Positions 6,531-16,401 are shown, counted from the stretch's first letter. The stretch: DNA of 64,000 bases from Bacteroidota bacterium (GCA_018266915.1 JAFDZM010000076.1:186001-250000); one strand, 5' to 3'. The notes: a model not told the origin generated them from the sequence alone. Program-made: numbers and translations.

Positions 6531-8159
6531 TTACTTCTTTTGATACTGCTGATCGAGGAAATGGTAACGATCAACTGCTATCGGCTCCATTTTGGTTTCT
6601 ATATTGATAGCGATACTTTGTGTCACGGTGCCTTTGTTAGCCTCCCATTTTGGCAAGCCTTTGCCATTAGGATTGCCTGTTTTGATAAAGTGGGCGAAGT
6701 AATCTTCCATGGTTTTTGAAACTTTGAAATCCTCAGGCTTCCAATCGTAAACTTTATTACCCGACAGGTTACCCATTGCATATTCGATCTCAGAAGCATG
6801 AGATGCACCCGGATATGGGGCAGGAGTTTTTTTCTGTGCGTCATCAGCGCCTCCTTTAACCACACCGCCTGCTAATCCTGGCTTTGCATTACCCATCGAG
6901 GCTACCATTGCCGGGCGTTGTTTTCCGAAAATGTATGTATAAACTGGTTTGCCGCCTGTTTTTGCAGCCAGGTCTGCCCATTTCCAGGTGCTGTAAACGA
7001 TGAAGCGGTCGCTGCCCAGTTCAGTAGCTGATTTGATCATCTCGTCCTGTGTTGTACCGGGATATAATTTGAGTACCTCGTCGGTGTTATTCGGATAGTT
7101 TTGTTTCACCTTCTTCTGGTAATTCTCAGGCGTTGGTGCATCGCCCCACATAAATGCCTGGTATGGTATTTCAGCCGAGTTCCATCCGGCCAGCAACGGC
7201 ACATGTGCCTGTTCGCCAGCTGCAAATATTTCATTAGGAGACTTATCTAAAAAGTAGCCATCAACTGTGGGTGACATTGGCGGCATACCTTGTTTGGAAG
7301 CCATTTCCAACAATTGATCTGCAGGGATGGCACGTAAGGCAGCCAACGAAGTAGCATTCACTTTTTGACCGAAGGCGACGCCATTCTTCTCACCATCGGC
7401 CAACGGAATAGCCGGAATAGTCGGTGCAATCATACCACCGCTTTCGCCAATAGCGCCTGCAATCAGATTTCTTGATAACGGTGATGCCATTTGTGCACAA
7501 ACTGCTATAGAGCCAGCCGATTCGCCTGCTATAGTGATCTTATCAGGATCTCCCCCGAACGCTGCTATATTTTTCTTTACCCATTCCAATGCAGCATGCT
7601 GATCCAGCAAACCGTAATCGCCTGAAGCGTGGTGAGGCGACTCGGCGGTCAACTCTGGATGAGCCATAAAACCAAAAACGCCGAGACGATAATTTACTGT
7701 TAATGAAACGATCCCCTTCTGTGCCATGCTCTCACCATCATAGCGCGACTCGGAGCCATCCCCCGCAACAAAACCACCGCCATAGAAATAAACCAATACC
7801 GGCAGTTTTTCTTTAGCTGATTTGGCGGGCGTCCAAACGTTCAGGTACAGGCAATCCTCGCTCATCCCTGCCGAGCGGAACATCATATCTCCAAAAACAT
7901 TCTTCTGCATAGCATTATTGCCAAAATGATCTGCTTTGCGCACACCGTCCCAGTTTTTTACGGGTTGAGGTTCTTTCCAGCGCAGATCGCCAACCGGCGG
8001 CTGGGCAAAAGGGATTCCTTTAAAACTGCGGATACCGGTGGCATCGTTAGTAGTTCCTTCTAGTATGCCGTTTTCAATTTTCACCTGGTTGTTTTGTGCA
8101 AATGCACTATAGCAACAGAACGTTGCCAATGCCAGTAACAAAAGGGTTGATTTTCTCAT
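6531..8159 (-). CDS. Secreted type-B carboxylesterase
   Basis: The 542-residue protein has a signal peptide (LLLLALATFCCYSAFAQ, cleavage near 21-22). It is a full-length alpha/beta-hydrolase of the carboxylesterase B family. Visible landmarks are the GIPFAQPPVGDLR motif, the disulfide-region motif SEDCLYLNVWTP, the oxyanion hole GGG at 127-129, the nucleophile elbow GESAG with S214, the likely acid E330 in GWNSAE, and H454 in GASHASEIEY. It hydrolyses ester bonds of small substrates in the periplasm or outside; the specific substrate is not predictable. It is divergent from a NUDIX-type regulator with a perfect palindrome between the two genes, which suggests direct control. Confidence 0.93.
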   Translation of the reverse strand: MRKSTLLLLALATFCCYSAFAQNNQVKIENGILEGTTNDATGIRSFKGIPFAQPPVGDLRWKEPQPVKNWDGVRKADHFGNNAMQKNVFGDMMFRSAGMSEDCLYLNVWTPAKSAKEKLPVLVYFYGGGFVAGDGSESRYDGESMAQKGIVSLTVNYRLGVFGFMAHPELTAESPHHASGDYGLLDQHAALEWVKKNIAAFGGDPDKITIAGESAGSIAVCAQMASPLSRNLIAGAIGESGGMIAPTIPAIPLADGEKNGVAFGQKVNATSLAALRAIPADQLLEMASKQGMPPMSPTVDGYFLDKSPNEIFAAGEQAHVPLLAGWNSAEIPYQAFMWGDAPTPENYQKKVKQNYPNNTDEVLKLYPGTTQDEMIKSATELGSDRFIVYSTWKWADLAAKTGGKPVYTYIFGKQRPAMVASMGNAKPGLAGGVVKGGADDAQKKTPAPYPGASHASEIEYAMGNLSGNKVYDWKPEDFKVSKTMEDYFAHFIKTGNPNGKGLPKWEANKGTVTQSIAINIETKMEPIAVDRYHFLDQQYQKK

Positions 8160-8195
8160 AATATATTTTAATAGTTTGGTTTGACTGATTTTAGA

Positions 8196-8226
8196 TTATT
8201 ATTGTAACATATTGTTACAATAATAA
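8196..8226. promoter_or_regulatory. Candidate operator, perfect 14-bp inverted repeat
   Basis: TTATTATTGTAACA at 8196-8209 and its exact reverse complement at 8213-8226 are separated by TAT. The site lies 36 bp upstream of the esterase ATG and 50 bp upstream of the NUDIX regulator ATG. Binding by the NUDIX regulator is an inference from position. Confidence 0.75.
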
Positions 8227-8276
8227 AAATCGAATAGCAGAATATCAAATGATTACTGTATTTTCCGTAAAATTTT

Positions 8277-9011
8277 ATGAGCAAAGACAAGCCAGTTGAA
8301 AATGAAACAGGAAAGACGGGAACCGACTTTATGCACGGACTGGCTATTGATGCCGTAATATTCGGTTTCCACGATCATCAGTTGAAGGTTCTGCTGATGC
8401 GCTACAATAGAACCGGTGTTGTAGCCCTACCGGGTGGCTTTATTCATAAAACAGAACACCTGAATGATGCAGCCAACCGAATTGTGAGTGAGCGAACCGG
8501 GCTGAATGATATTTACCTGGAACAGTTTTATGTATTCGGCGATTATGGGCGATCCGATCCTCAACCGATGAAAGATGTCCTGACTGCCAACAATATCAAA
8601 CATGATGACAACCACTGGCTGCTACAAAGATTCATATCAATAGGCTATTATGCCCTGGTTGATTTTACTAAAGTTGTCCCCAGGCCGGATACCATATTTG
8701 ACAGCTGCGATTGGTATGATCTGACCAATATTCCCAGATTGATGCAGGATCATAATTCGATCATTCAAAAAGCTTTGGTGTCGCTTAGAGCTGACCTCGA
8801 TAATAAACTGATCGCTTTTAACCTGATGCAGGAAGAATTTACTTTAGGCGATCTGCAAATCCTTTATGAAACCATACTTGACAAAAAGCTGCTTCGGCCT
8901 GCCTTTCAACGAAAAATGCTCAGCCTGGGTATTTTAGAGCGTGTCGCTAAAAAATGGACTGGCGCCGCTCATAAGGCGCCTTATTTGTACCGCTTTTCTA
9001 AAAATCTTTAA
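8277..9011 (+). CDS. NUDIX-domain transcriptional regulator (NrtR/AraR-like)
   Basis: The 244-residue protein has an N-terminal NUDIX fold (about 20-155) and a C-terminal winged helix (about 165-235: FTLGDLQILYETILDKKLLRPAF, then RKMLSLGILER). That is the architecture of the NrtR/AraR-type regulators. The NUDIX box is degenerate: GFIHKTE and the first R are kept, but the catalytic REUxEE core reads RIVSER. Hydrolysis is therefore unlikely and the domain probably binds a ligand, often a sugar or ADP-ribose derivative in this family. It is divergent from the carboxylesterase. Confidence 0.88.
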   Translation: MSKDKPVENETGKTGTDFMHGLAIDAVIFGFHDHQLKVLLMRYNRTGVVALPGGFIHKTEHLNDAANRIVSERTGLNDIYLEQFYVFGDYGRSDPQPMKDVLTANNIKHDDNHWLLQRFISIGYYALVDFTKVVPRPDTIFDSCDWYDLTNIPRLMQDHNSIIQKALVSLRADLDNKLIAFNLMQEEFTLGDLQILYETILDKKLLRPAFQRKMLSLGILERVAKKWTGAAHKAPYLYRFSKNL

Positions 9012-9037
9012 TAATTCGGGTTCTGATAATCCTCCCT

Positions 9038-9063
9038 ATAGACGCGATGCACCTCGTCTCTAT
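9038..9063. repeat. GACGCGATGCA-type short palindromic repeat, copy 1
   Basis: A near-palindrome with AGACG / CGTCT arms around GCGATGCACCT. The same element, with one or two base changes, occurs at 37400-37423. Both copies lie a short distance after a gene end. Confidence 0.65.
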
Positions 9064-9119
9064 GACAATTATTTTTATTTTTACAGTACTATGTATTGGA
9101 TAGTACTATAATTATTTTA

Positions 9120-9127
9120 TATATTTG
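9120..9127 (+). promoter_or_regulatory. Putative -7 element
   Basis: TATATTTG fits TAnnTTTG and lies 11 bp before the ATG at 9139. Confidence 0.45.
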
Positions 9128-9138
9128 TTTATTCATCA

Positions 9139-9516
9139 ATGACGATCAATAAAAAAGATATGGAAAAATCAGGAATAGTTATGCTGGTTGCCGGCATAGT
9201 CACTTTGGCTGCCTGCACATTAGGTCATCACCATCATACCACAGTGGTTGAAAAGAGTAATAATCATTATTTGAAAATTGAATACTCAGGAGACATCAGT
9301 TTTAATAATGCCGGGACAGCAATTGCGAGTATTTCGCGTAATGGCTATGTTGAATACCAAAATGACGACAAAAAACTGGAAGCCAAAAACGACGGACATG
9401 GAGGTGTGAGCTACGAATTATACGAGGGATATGATAAACTCCCGCTTGATAATAAAGGCAAAGAGTTTATTGCCGATGCCGTGAGGATAATGATAGAAAA
9501 GACCCGGCATCATTAG
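9139..9516 (+). CDS. Small lipoprotein, unknown
   Basis: The frame starts at an ATG at 9139; a second ATG at 9160 gives a tighter signal sequence (MEKSGIVMLVAGIVTLAAC) with the cysteine at residue 19 as likely lipidation site. The mature part opens with LGHHHHTT, a natural four-histidine run. It then forms short beta strands (LKIEYSGDISFN, ASISRNGYVEYQND, LEAKNDGHGGVSYELY) and ends in a helix, IADAVRIMIEKTRHH. No known family is recognised. It is likely exported and anchored in the envelope; the histidines might bind metal, but nothing else supports this. Confidence 0.7.
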   Translation: MTINKKDMEKSGIVMLVAGIVTLAACTLGHHHHTTVVEKSNNHYLKIEYSGDISFNNAGTAIASISRNGYVEYQNDDKKLEAKNDGHGGVSYELYEGYDKLPLDNKGKEFIADAVRIMIEKTRHH

Positions 9517-9606
9517 TTTTTAAGTTACATTATCCCAAAATGTGGATAAATACATTGCTTTATAATTAATAGCAGTATAACCTTTTTGTTACAATTGCCG
9601 TTACAG

Positions 9607-10650
9607 ATGGGTATGAGGTCAGTATTGTGTACTACTTTTGCCCTCCTTTTTGTGGTCTTTTCAGGCTGTAGCAAAAAGGAAGGAACCACCCCAGGCAATC
9701 AGAATGGTTCAAAAGGGACCAATGGCAATACCACAGGTACCACCAATAACAACGGGAATACAGGAACCGGAAATACCTGTAACGTACAATTAGCCGATGC
9801 GGAAAGTATTGAGATTTTCCCGGCCGATAATCCCTGGAATCAGGATATTTCATCAGCAGCAGTAGATCCAAACAGTTCACAAATTATTGCCAACTTTAGC
9901 AGTTCAAAACTAAAAGCCGACTTCGGCAGCGGTTTGTGGGATAATGCACCAATTGGTATTCCATATACCGTGGTTTGTGGTAGTCAGTCCAAACTGACTG
10001 TAACTTTCCGGGCCAACTCGTATGATGGCAATTATGGCAGCGAAAGCGATCCGGGACCATATCCTATTCCATCTAATGCCCCCATCGAGGGTAACGGGCA
10101 AGGCGATTCGCATGTGCTTGTAGTTGACAAGGACAATGATATGTTGTATGAGCTCTATAACGCCAGCTATACCAACGGACAATGGCAAGCATCAAGCGGT
10201 GCGATTTTTAATCTTAAATCTGATGCATTAAGGCCTGATGGCTGGACATCAGCTGATGCTGCGGGTTTACCTATTTTTCCGGGATTGGTACGTTACGAAG
10301 AAGTGTTGAAGGGAACTATTGATCATGCGATACGCTTTACATTACAATCAGCTAATGTAAAACCAAACTCCTACATATCTCCCGCAAGGCATGGTGTTAA
10401 TAGCAGCGGCGGGCAGTATTCTTTACCTTTTGGTGCAAAGTTAAGACTGAAAGCCAGTTTCGATATCAGTGGCTACTCATCTAACTTGCAGATCATCCTT
10501 ACAGCGATGAAAAAGTACGGCATTATCCTGGCCGATATCGGCAGCAATATGTATATCAGCGGTGCTCCGGATGAGCGTTGGAATAATGATGATCTTCAAA
10601 AACTCGGGCAGATTGCTGCTTCGAATTTTGAAGTGGTTAAGATGAATTAA
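9607..10650 (+). CDS. Secreted lipoprotein with conserved DHAIRFT/PARH domain
   Basis: The frame reaches a TTG at 9586, but ATG at 9607 (or 9613) starts directly before the signal sequence, and FSGC places the lipid-bearing cysteine at residue 21. A low-complexity Gly/Asn/Thr linker follows (about 28-60), then a single domain of about 285 residues. This domain carries IFPADNPWNQDIS, DGWTSADAAGLPIFPGLVRYEEV, IDHAIRFT, ISPARHG and a C-terminal ILADIGSNMYISGAPDERW. Similar motifs occur in uncharacterised secreted proteins of several phyla; I know no proven activity. The conserved His, Asp and Arg residues suggest an enzyme or a polymer binder. Confidence 0.75.
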   Translation: MGMRSVLCTTFALLFVVFSGCSKKEGTTPGNQNGSKGTNGNTTGTTNNNGNTGTGNTCNVQLADAESIEIFPADNPWNQDISSAAVDPNSSQIIANFSSSKLKADFGSGLWDNAPIGIPYTVVCGSQSKLTVTFRANSYDGNYGSESDPGPYPIPSNAPIEGNGQGDSHVLVVDKDNDMLYELYNASYTNGQWQASSGAIFNLKSDALRPDGWTSADAAGLPIFPGLVRYEEVLKGTIDHAIRFTLQSANVKPNSYISPARHGVNSSGGQYSLPFGAKLRLKASFDISGYSSNLQIILTAMKKYGIILADIGSNMYISGAPDERWNNDDLQKLGQIAASNFEVVKMN

Positions 10651-10846
10651 TTCCGCGTTAAGCATTGGAGGCTAAAGGCCATTGCACACACATTTCGAGC
10701 GCCTCAATGTTCAATGTGACAACCTTTTATTTCACTTTAAATGAGTGCTGACATAGAGAGATAATCGAAGGATTGATGTGTAGGGCGTTTAAATTTTATC
10801 TTTTTGAATAACCCGTATAGAATTAGCGCCAAGAAACTACTCTAAT

Positions 10847-13800
10847 TTAATGTGTTAGGGTACCTTTTTTTATTGCATGAGCCTCTTTCAAGACAGCTAC
10901 CAGCACCTCTAATTTGAGTGGTTTAGAGATGTAGTTGTCCATGCCTTTGCTCAGGCAAATCTCACGGTCTTCGGCCAATGCATTTGCGGTCATGGCAATG
11001 ATATAAGGTTGCAACACATCCAGCTTGCGGATATGCCCGGTTGATGCAAAACCATCCATTTCAGGCATTTGTACGTCCATTAATACTACATCATAATTGT
11101 GTTCCGCCACATTATGCAAAGCTTCAAGACCATTTTGGACCGTGGTGGTTTTATAGCCTAGTTTAACCAATATACGCTGGATCAGCATCTGGTTTACAGG
11201 GTTGTCTTCGGCTATTAATATTTCGAGCGGGTAACTATTTGCGAATTCCGGGTCAAGTATATTTTCTGGTTTTTCGGTAACCTGAACGACTGTTTCTTTA
11301 CGCTCACCTAATTCGGCATAAATGCTTTTTAGCAATTGATTTTGCTTTACCGGTTTTACCAATACTGCTGAGAATAGTCCCGGGTATTTTTTACGGATAT
11401 TATCTCCTATCGAGCTCAGCATAACAATTGGCAACTGGGCATTTGAAGCCTTAATCGCCTTTGCCAATTCTGCACCATCCATATCTGGCATTGCCATATC
11501 AGAAATCACCAGGTTAAACCCGCTATCTTCAGCCAGTATGCTTAATGCCTCTTTGGCCGATGTGCAGGTAACTGTCTGCAATTTCCAATGCTCGAGCTGC
11601 GATTTCAGGATAACCAGGTTGGTATTGTTGTCATCAACAAGCAATATACGTTTACCTTTTATTTGGGCTACGCCTGGCAATAACTGCAGTTCTGAAGATG
11701 GTCGGCTGCTGGCTTTGGTGTGTATCGTAAAGTTAAAGGTAGAGCCTTCGCCCAATTTACTTTCAACCCAAACATTGCCACCCATCAATTTTACAAGGCG
11801 TTCGCTGATAATTAATCCAAGGCCCGAACCACCGTACTTACGTGTAGTAGATGAGTCCACTTGTGAAAATGCCTGAAATAAAGTCGGCAATTTATCTTCC
11901 GGTATTCCTATGCCTGTGTCTTTAACGCTGAAACCTATCTCAATCTGATCATCAGCAATGGTCTGCGATAGAAATACTTTTATAAATACCTCACCCTGGG
12001 AGGTGAATTTAATCGCGTTATTAATCAGGTTAATGATCACCTGTTTTAAGCGTAAGCTATCACCTATTACAAAATGTGGCAGGTTAAAGTCGATCTGGTA
12101 GATCAGGTCGAGGCGTTGCTCAGCAGCCTTTTGCGAGAACATATCCATGATCTCTTCGATGCTTTGACGGAGATCAAATTCCTCTTCCTCGATATCCATC
12201 TTACCTGATTCGATTTTTGAAAAATCGAGAATATCATTGATCACATTAAGCAAGCTATCACCACAATTGATGATTGTTTCGGCATATTCGCGTTGCTCGC
12301 TATTTAGCTGTGTTTCGGCCAATAAGGAAGCCATACCGATAACACCATTCATTGGCGTCCTAATCTCGTGGCTCATTGTGGCAAGGAAGATGCTCTTTGC
12401 CTGGTTAGCCTTATCTGCTTCCTGGCGCGCGTTATATTCCTGGTTCTTCTGATCTTCCAGTTCTTCAGATTGTGTCTGCAGTTCCTCGTTCAGTGATTGC
12501 AGCTCTTCCGACTGTGCCTGTAGTTCTTCATTTAATGCCTGCAAATCGTCAGACTGGGCCTGCAGCTCTTCAGTTTGATGCTGTATTACGGCGGTACGGT
12601 GCTTTACTTCAGCCTCAAGCTTTGCTTTTTGTTTGATAATGCTATGAAGACGGTACCGATAAAAACCGTAGATCAAAGCTATTACAAATACTCCTGCCAA
12701 TGTTTCAAACCACCATGTCAACCAGAATGGCGGCACTATCGTAACCTTCAAAGCCAATACCTTTGACCACTCGCCCGAGCTGTTCTGGCTTTTTACTTTA
12801 AAAGTGTAATCGCCCGGGGGCAGGTTAGTATAAACGGCAGTATTTTTATTCCCTACATAATTCCAACCTTTATCAAAGTTCTCGAGTATGTAGGCGTAAT
12901 TCTTTTTATTGGGCGAAAGGTAATCCAGCGAAGCATATTCAATGGAGATAACAGATTGATCATGTGATAAGGTAATCGACCTGGTTTCAGAAATATCCTT
13001 TTTAAGCGGAGAAGGATCATTATTGTTTTTTGCAACCAAAACCGACTTATTGAATATCTCAAGGTCAGTCAGCACAAGCGGCGGGTTATATGGCGAGTGA
13101 ACAATATGGTTGGGGAAGAAGGAGTTAAAGCCGTTTACCCCGCCAAAATAAAATGCACCAGTGCTACTTTTTAATGCGGCATGCTGCTTAAACTCATCGC
13201 CCTGCAAACCATCTTCGGTTGTATAATTTTTAAAGTGATTAGTTTTAGGGTCGTACATGGAAATACCATTATTGGTACTTATCCATAAATTACCTTTATC
13301 ATCTTCCAATATTGCCTGGGCATAGTCATTTGGCAGACCGTCTTTTGTTTTGAAAACTGTAAAATGACGGGTAACAGGATCGAATTTATTCAAACCACTT
13401 AAGGTACAAATCCAAATGTTCCCTAAATGATCCTCGTAAAGATCAAGTACGGTATTGCTGCTGATACTATTGGTATGGTCGTTATGCGGGAAACGCAAAA
13501 AAGAATTTGTTTTCGGATCAAAAAGATTCAGTCCCGCGTCATCAGTGCCGATCCACAAATTGCCTTTGCTGTCGCTCAAAAGTGAGTTGATCCTGTCGCT
13601 TCCCAAACTGGTTGGATCCTTTTCGACATTCTTAAAATGAGCGAAGGTATTGCTTTCAGGCTGATACATATTTAAGCCATCACCAAACGATCCCAGCCAA
13701 ATTTTTTTATCGGGGGTTTGAGCTATAGCATAAATATTATCACCACTCAAACTATTCGGGTTGGCCGGATCATGCTTAAATACCTTAAACTTCCTGGTTA

Positions 13801-15175
13801 CCGGGTTCATCACATTTACCCCATTCCCCCAGGTACCTATCCAGATATTGCCCTGGTCGTCTGGCTTAATATCCAATATGTTATCTCCGGATATACTATT
13901 TTTATCAGCCGGGTTATTTTTATAGACTGTAAAATTGTTCGATTTCAGGTTGAACATATTCAAACCACCGCCGTCTGTACCTACCCAAATATTATAATCC
14001 TTATCCTCATATAAACTCAGCACAAAATCATTGGAAAGCGAGTTTGGCTGCATATTATGTTTGTAATGCTCAAAATTGCTTGTATTTTTTTTGTACAGGT
14101 CTATACCTCCCGCAAAAACACCTAACCACATATTCCCGGCGCGATCTTTCACAATGATATCTATCGAATTGCTGGCCAGCGTGGTGTTATCTACATCATC
14201 GTGATAGTAGCTCAAAAACTGATCCCATTCGGGAGCATAAATGCTCAATCCGCCATTTTCCGTTCCTATCCACAGGTTATGGCTGTCATCCTCAGCAATA
14301 CTCTGAATGCTATTATGAACCAATGAGTTTTTGTTGTGAGGGTCGTTCACAAAATGTTTAAAGCCATGAGTAGTTGGATTATAAAGATTTAACCCCGCTC
14401 CCTGTGTACCCACCCATAAATTATGACGGCTGCCTTCAAAAATGGCGGTTACTTTATTTCCTGAAATTGATTCAGGGCTTGAGGGTACGTTTTTAAACCT
14501 CGTGAAATTATTGCTGCTGCGATTATATAAACATAGTCCTTCATTATCAGTACCCACCCAAACATTATTTTCATGATCCACATAAACGGTCATGATTGAA
14601 TTGTCAGATAAGCTGGTCGAGTCGCTTGTATTGAAATAATGTATGTTTTTGCCGGTTTTGGGGTCAAATAGATTCAGGCCATCCTTCTGGGTAGCCACCC
14701 ATATTTTACCTGATTTATCAAGAGCCAGTTTGCTTACAAAATTACTGGAGATAGAGCTCTTGTCTTTCTCGTTATGAATGTAACGATGAAAGCGATTGGT
14801 ATTCCTGTCAAATTTATTCAATCCACCACCGATAGTAGCGGCCCAGATATTCCCTTGTTTATCTTCAATTATATCCTGAACATAATTATTGCCAATACTG
14901 GTGTTATCCCTGGCGTCGTTTCTGAATATTTTGAATTTGTAACCGTCATAGCGGTTCAAGCCATCGGCGGTTCCGATCCAGATAAAACCGCGGCTATCCT
15001 GTAACAAACAATTGGGGTTAAGCTCTGAAAGACCTTCGGCAGTTCCAAAATGGGTAAAATGTAATTGCTGATTTTGTGCAAATGCAAATGTTGCTACCGC
15101 TAATAAAATAGCAGTAAAATAATATCTAATCCTCTCCACATTTACGTTTCCAATCGAACTACCCGGTTTGTCCAT
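10847..15175 (-). CDS. Propeller-type hybrid sensor histidine kinase with two receivers
   Basis: A 1442-residue one-protein two-component system. A signal/anchor helix (AILLAVATFAFAQ) is followed by about 14 two-component-propeller repeats (WIGTADGLNRYD-type, residues about 35-740). Then come a Y_Y_Y domain (about 740-810), a membrane helix near 820-840, and a coiled coil of repeated LNEELQAQSEEL heptads (about 845-915). The kinase has H936 in the H-box, an N-box NLINNAIKFT, and G-boxes DTGIGI and GSGLGL. Two receivers carry D1226 and D1367. It senses a periplasmic ligand, often a glycan in this architecture. There is no AraC-type output domain, so phosphate must pass to a separate HPt or regulator that is not in the neighbourhood. 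Confidence 0.93.
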   Translation of the reverse strand: MDKPGSSIGNVNVERIRYYFTAILLAVATFAFAQNQQLHFTHFGTAEGLSELNPNCLLQDSRGFIWIGTADGLNRYDGYKFKIFRNDARDNTSIGNNYVQDIIEDKQGNIWAATIGGGLNKFDRNTNRFHRYIHNEKDKSSISSNFVSKLALDKSGKIWVATQKDGLNLFDPKTGKNIHYFNTSDSTSLSDNSIMTVYVDHENNVWVGTDNEGLCLYNRSSNNFTRFKNVPSSPESISGNKVTAIFEGSRHNLWVGTQGAGLNLYNPTTHGFKHFVNDPHNKNSLVHNSIQSIAEDDSHNLWIGTENGGLSIYAPEWDQFLSYYHDDVDNTTLASNSIDIIVKDRAGNMWLGVFAGGIDLYKKNTSNFEHYKHNMQPNSLSNDFVLSLYEDKDYNIWVGTDGGGLNMFNLKSNNFTVYKNNPADKNSISGDNILDIKPDDQGNIWIGTWGNGVNVMNPVTRKFKVFKHDPANPNSLSGDNIYAIAQTPDKKIWLGSFGDGLNMYQPESNTFAHFKNVEKDPTSLGSDRINSLLSDSKGNLWIGTDDAGLNLFDPKTNSFLRFPHNDHTNSISSNTVLDLYEDHLGNIWICTLSGLNKFDPVTRHFTVFKTKDGLPNDYAQAILEDDKGNLWISTNNGISMYDPKTNHFKNYTTEDGLQGDEFKQHAALKSSTGAFYFGGVNGFNSFFPNHIVHSPYNPPLVLTDLEIFNKSVLVAKNNNDPSPLKKDISETRSITLSHDQSVISIEYASLDYLSPNKKNYAYILENFDKGWNYVGNKNTAVYTNLPPGDYTFKVKSQNSSGEWSKVLALKVTIVPPFWLTWWFETLAGVFVIALIYGFYRYRLHSIIKQKAKLEAEVKHRTAVIQHQTEELQAQSDDLQALNEELQAQSEELQSLNEELQTQSEELEDQKNQEYNARQEADKANQAKSIFLATMSHEIRTPMNGVIGMASLLAETQLNSEQREYAETIINCGDSLLNVINDILDFSKIESGKMDIEEEEFDLRQSIEEIMDMFSQKAAEQRLDLIYQIDFNLPHFVIGDSLRLKQVIINLINNAIKFTSQGEVFIKVFLSQTIADDQIEIGFSVKDTGIGIPEDKLPTLFQAFSQVDSSTTRKYGGSGLGLIISERLVKLMGGNVWVESKLGEGSTFNFTIHTKASSRPSSELQLLPGVAQIKGKRILLVDDNNTNLVILKSQLEHWKLQTVTCTSAKEALSILAEDSGFNLVISDMAMPDMDGAELAKAIKASNAQLPIVMLSSIGDNIRKKYPGLFSAVLVKPVKQNQLLKSIYAELGERKETVVQVTEKPENILDPEFANSYPLEILIAEDNPVNQMLIQRILVKLGYKTTTVQNGLEALHNVAEHNYDVVLMDVQMPEMDGFASTGHIRKLDVLQPYIIAMTANALAEDREICLSKGMDNYISKPLKLEVLVAVLKEAHAIKKGTLTH

Positions 15176-15366
15176 TAATTTGTATTAATCAGGTTTTTTA
15201 ACAGCGTTGTTAGTTTGCCGTATGTTATTTGCACTTGTACGCAAATCCCGTTCGATTGGTTATAGGTAATTCGCTGGTTTTTAATTCGATACTAATCGCA
15301 TTAAAACATAAATCAGCCTGCTTATTTATATCAAAAGCATTAAGGAGGTAATAGAATTCTGATACT

Positions 15367-16350
15367 TTACATGGCAACAGCAGCATCCTTATTGTACTTA
15401 TTCCTGTAGTCAACCGGCGGCATGCCAGTGATGCGCTTAAACACATCCCGGAATGCCTTGATGTCGGTATAGCCCACATCATACATCACCTCGTAAATAG
15501 TTTTCCTGCTGCTCTCGAAACTTTTCTTGGCTGCTTCTATTTTCACCCTTTGAATATATTCGACTACGGTATTATGGGTTGATTTTTTAAACCGGCGTTC
15601 AAAGGTGCGGCGTACGATGCTGAATTTATCAGACAATTCATCTACCGATATTTTATTGTGGAAGTTATTTTCGATGTATTCCTGCGCGTTTTTTACCACT
15701 TCATCCTCATGATCTTTTTGTCCCTGGAAAATAATAAAAGGCGACTGGTCATTTCGTCCCATGTCAATCACAAAAAATTTGGAAGCGAGGATAGCCATCT
15801 CACGGGTGGTGTATTTTTCAACCAGGTATAAAAGCAAGTTCCAGTAAGAATTGGCGCCTCCACTGGAGTAAACGTGATTTTCCTCGGTGATCACCTTTTC
15901 ATCAACCAGGTCGACCTCCGGAAACATATTTCTGAACTCATTGGCAAACAGCCAATGGGTTGAGCATTTTTTGCCATTTAATAAACCGGTAGATGCCAAC
16001 AAAAATGCACCCAGGCATAAGCTGGCTACTTCGGCACCACGACTATATTGCTCCTGTATCCAGGGGATAAAATCTTCGTTGATCTTTATAGCTGCATTTA
16101 AGTCGCCGCTTAATGGTGGAACGATAACAAGGTCGGATTTTTTTACTTCATCCAGCAACAAATCAGGCTTTATCGTAAAAGCGCCATCATTTAGCCTTAC
16201 TTCCTTGCTCAGCCCCACCAGTTGCACATTGAACAAAGGTGGTTTTCCGGCATTTTTCAGGAAGTTGTTTACAGCGGTGAACATGTAACGTGGGTCGGCT
16301 ATGCCCTGTAATACAGCACATTCCGGCACCAGGATGGAAACAGTTTTCAT
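15367..16350 (-). CDS. GlxA-type AraC-family regulator
   Basis: This is a 327-residue protein with a DJ-1/PfpI amidotransferase-like N-terminal half (about 1-175, with ASLCLGAFLLASTGLL as the elbow-like segment). A C-terminal AraC DNA-binding domain (about 225-320) carries ISVDELSDKFSIVRRTFERRF and the second helix-turn-helix IYEVMYDVGYTDIKAFRDVF. This is the GlxA/FtrA layout, in which the N-terminal half senses a ligand. It is divergent from a DinB-family gene, with two 8-bp direct repeats between them. Targets likely include the neighbouring DinB, VOC and DoxX genes, by inference. Confidence 0.9.
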   Translation of the reverse strand: MKTVSILVPECAVLQGIADPRYMFTAVNNFLKNAGKPPLFNVQLVGLSKEVRLNDGAFTIKPDLLLDEVKKSDLVIVPPLSGDLNAAIKINEDFIPWIQEQYSRGAEVASLCLGAFLLASTGLLNGKKCSTHWLFANEFRNMFPEVDLVDEKVITEENHVYSSGGANSYWNLLLYLVEKYTTREMAILASKFFVIDMGRNDQSPFIIFQGQKDHEDEVVKNAQEYIENNFHNKISVDELSDKFSIVRRTFERRFKKSTHNTVVEYIQRVKIEAAKKSFESSRKTIYEVMYDVGYTDIKAFRDVFKRITGMPPVDYRNKYNKDAAVAM

Positions 16351-16371
16351 ATGATATTCAGCTAAAATGTT

Positions 16372-16401
16372 TTGTCGTAAACAACCCTTCAGATTGTCGT
16401 A
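16372..16401. promoter_or_regulatory. Direct repeat, candidate AraC-type binding site
   Basis: TTGTCGTA occurs at 16372-16379 and again at 16394-16401, 22 bp apart (about two helix turns), in the gap between the GlxA-type regulator and the DinB gene. This spacing is what AraC-type proteins use. Confidence 0.45.

Noticed and set aside
15225..15482. 85-residue minus-strand frame at the end of the GlxA-type gene
   Set aside because: It mostly overlaps the AraC domain in another frame and has no coding features of its own.
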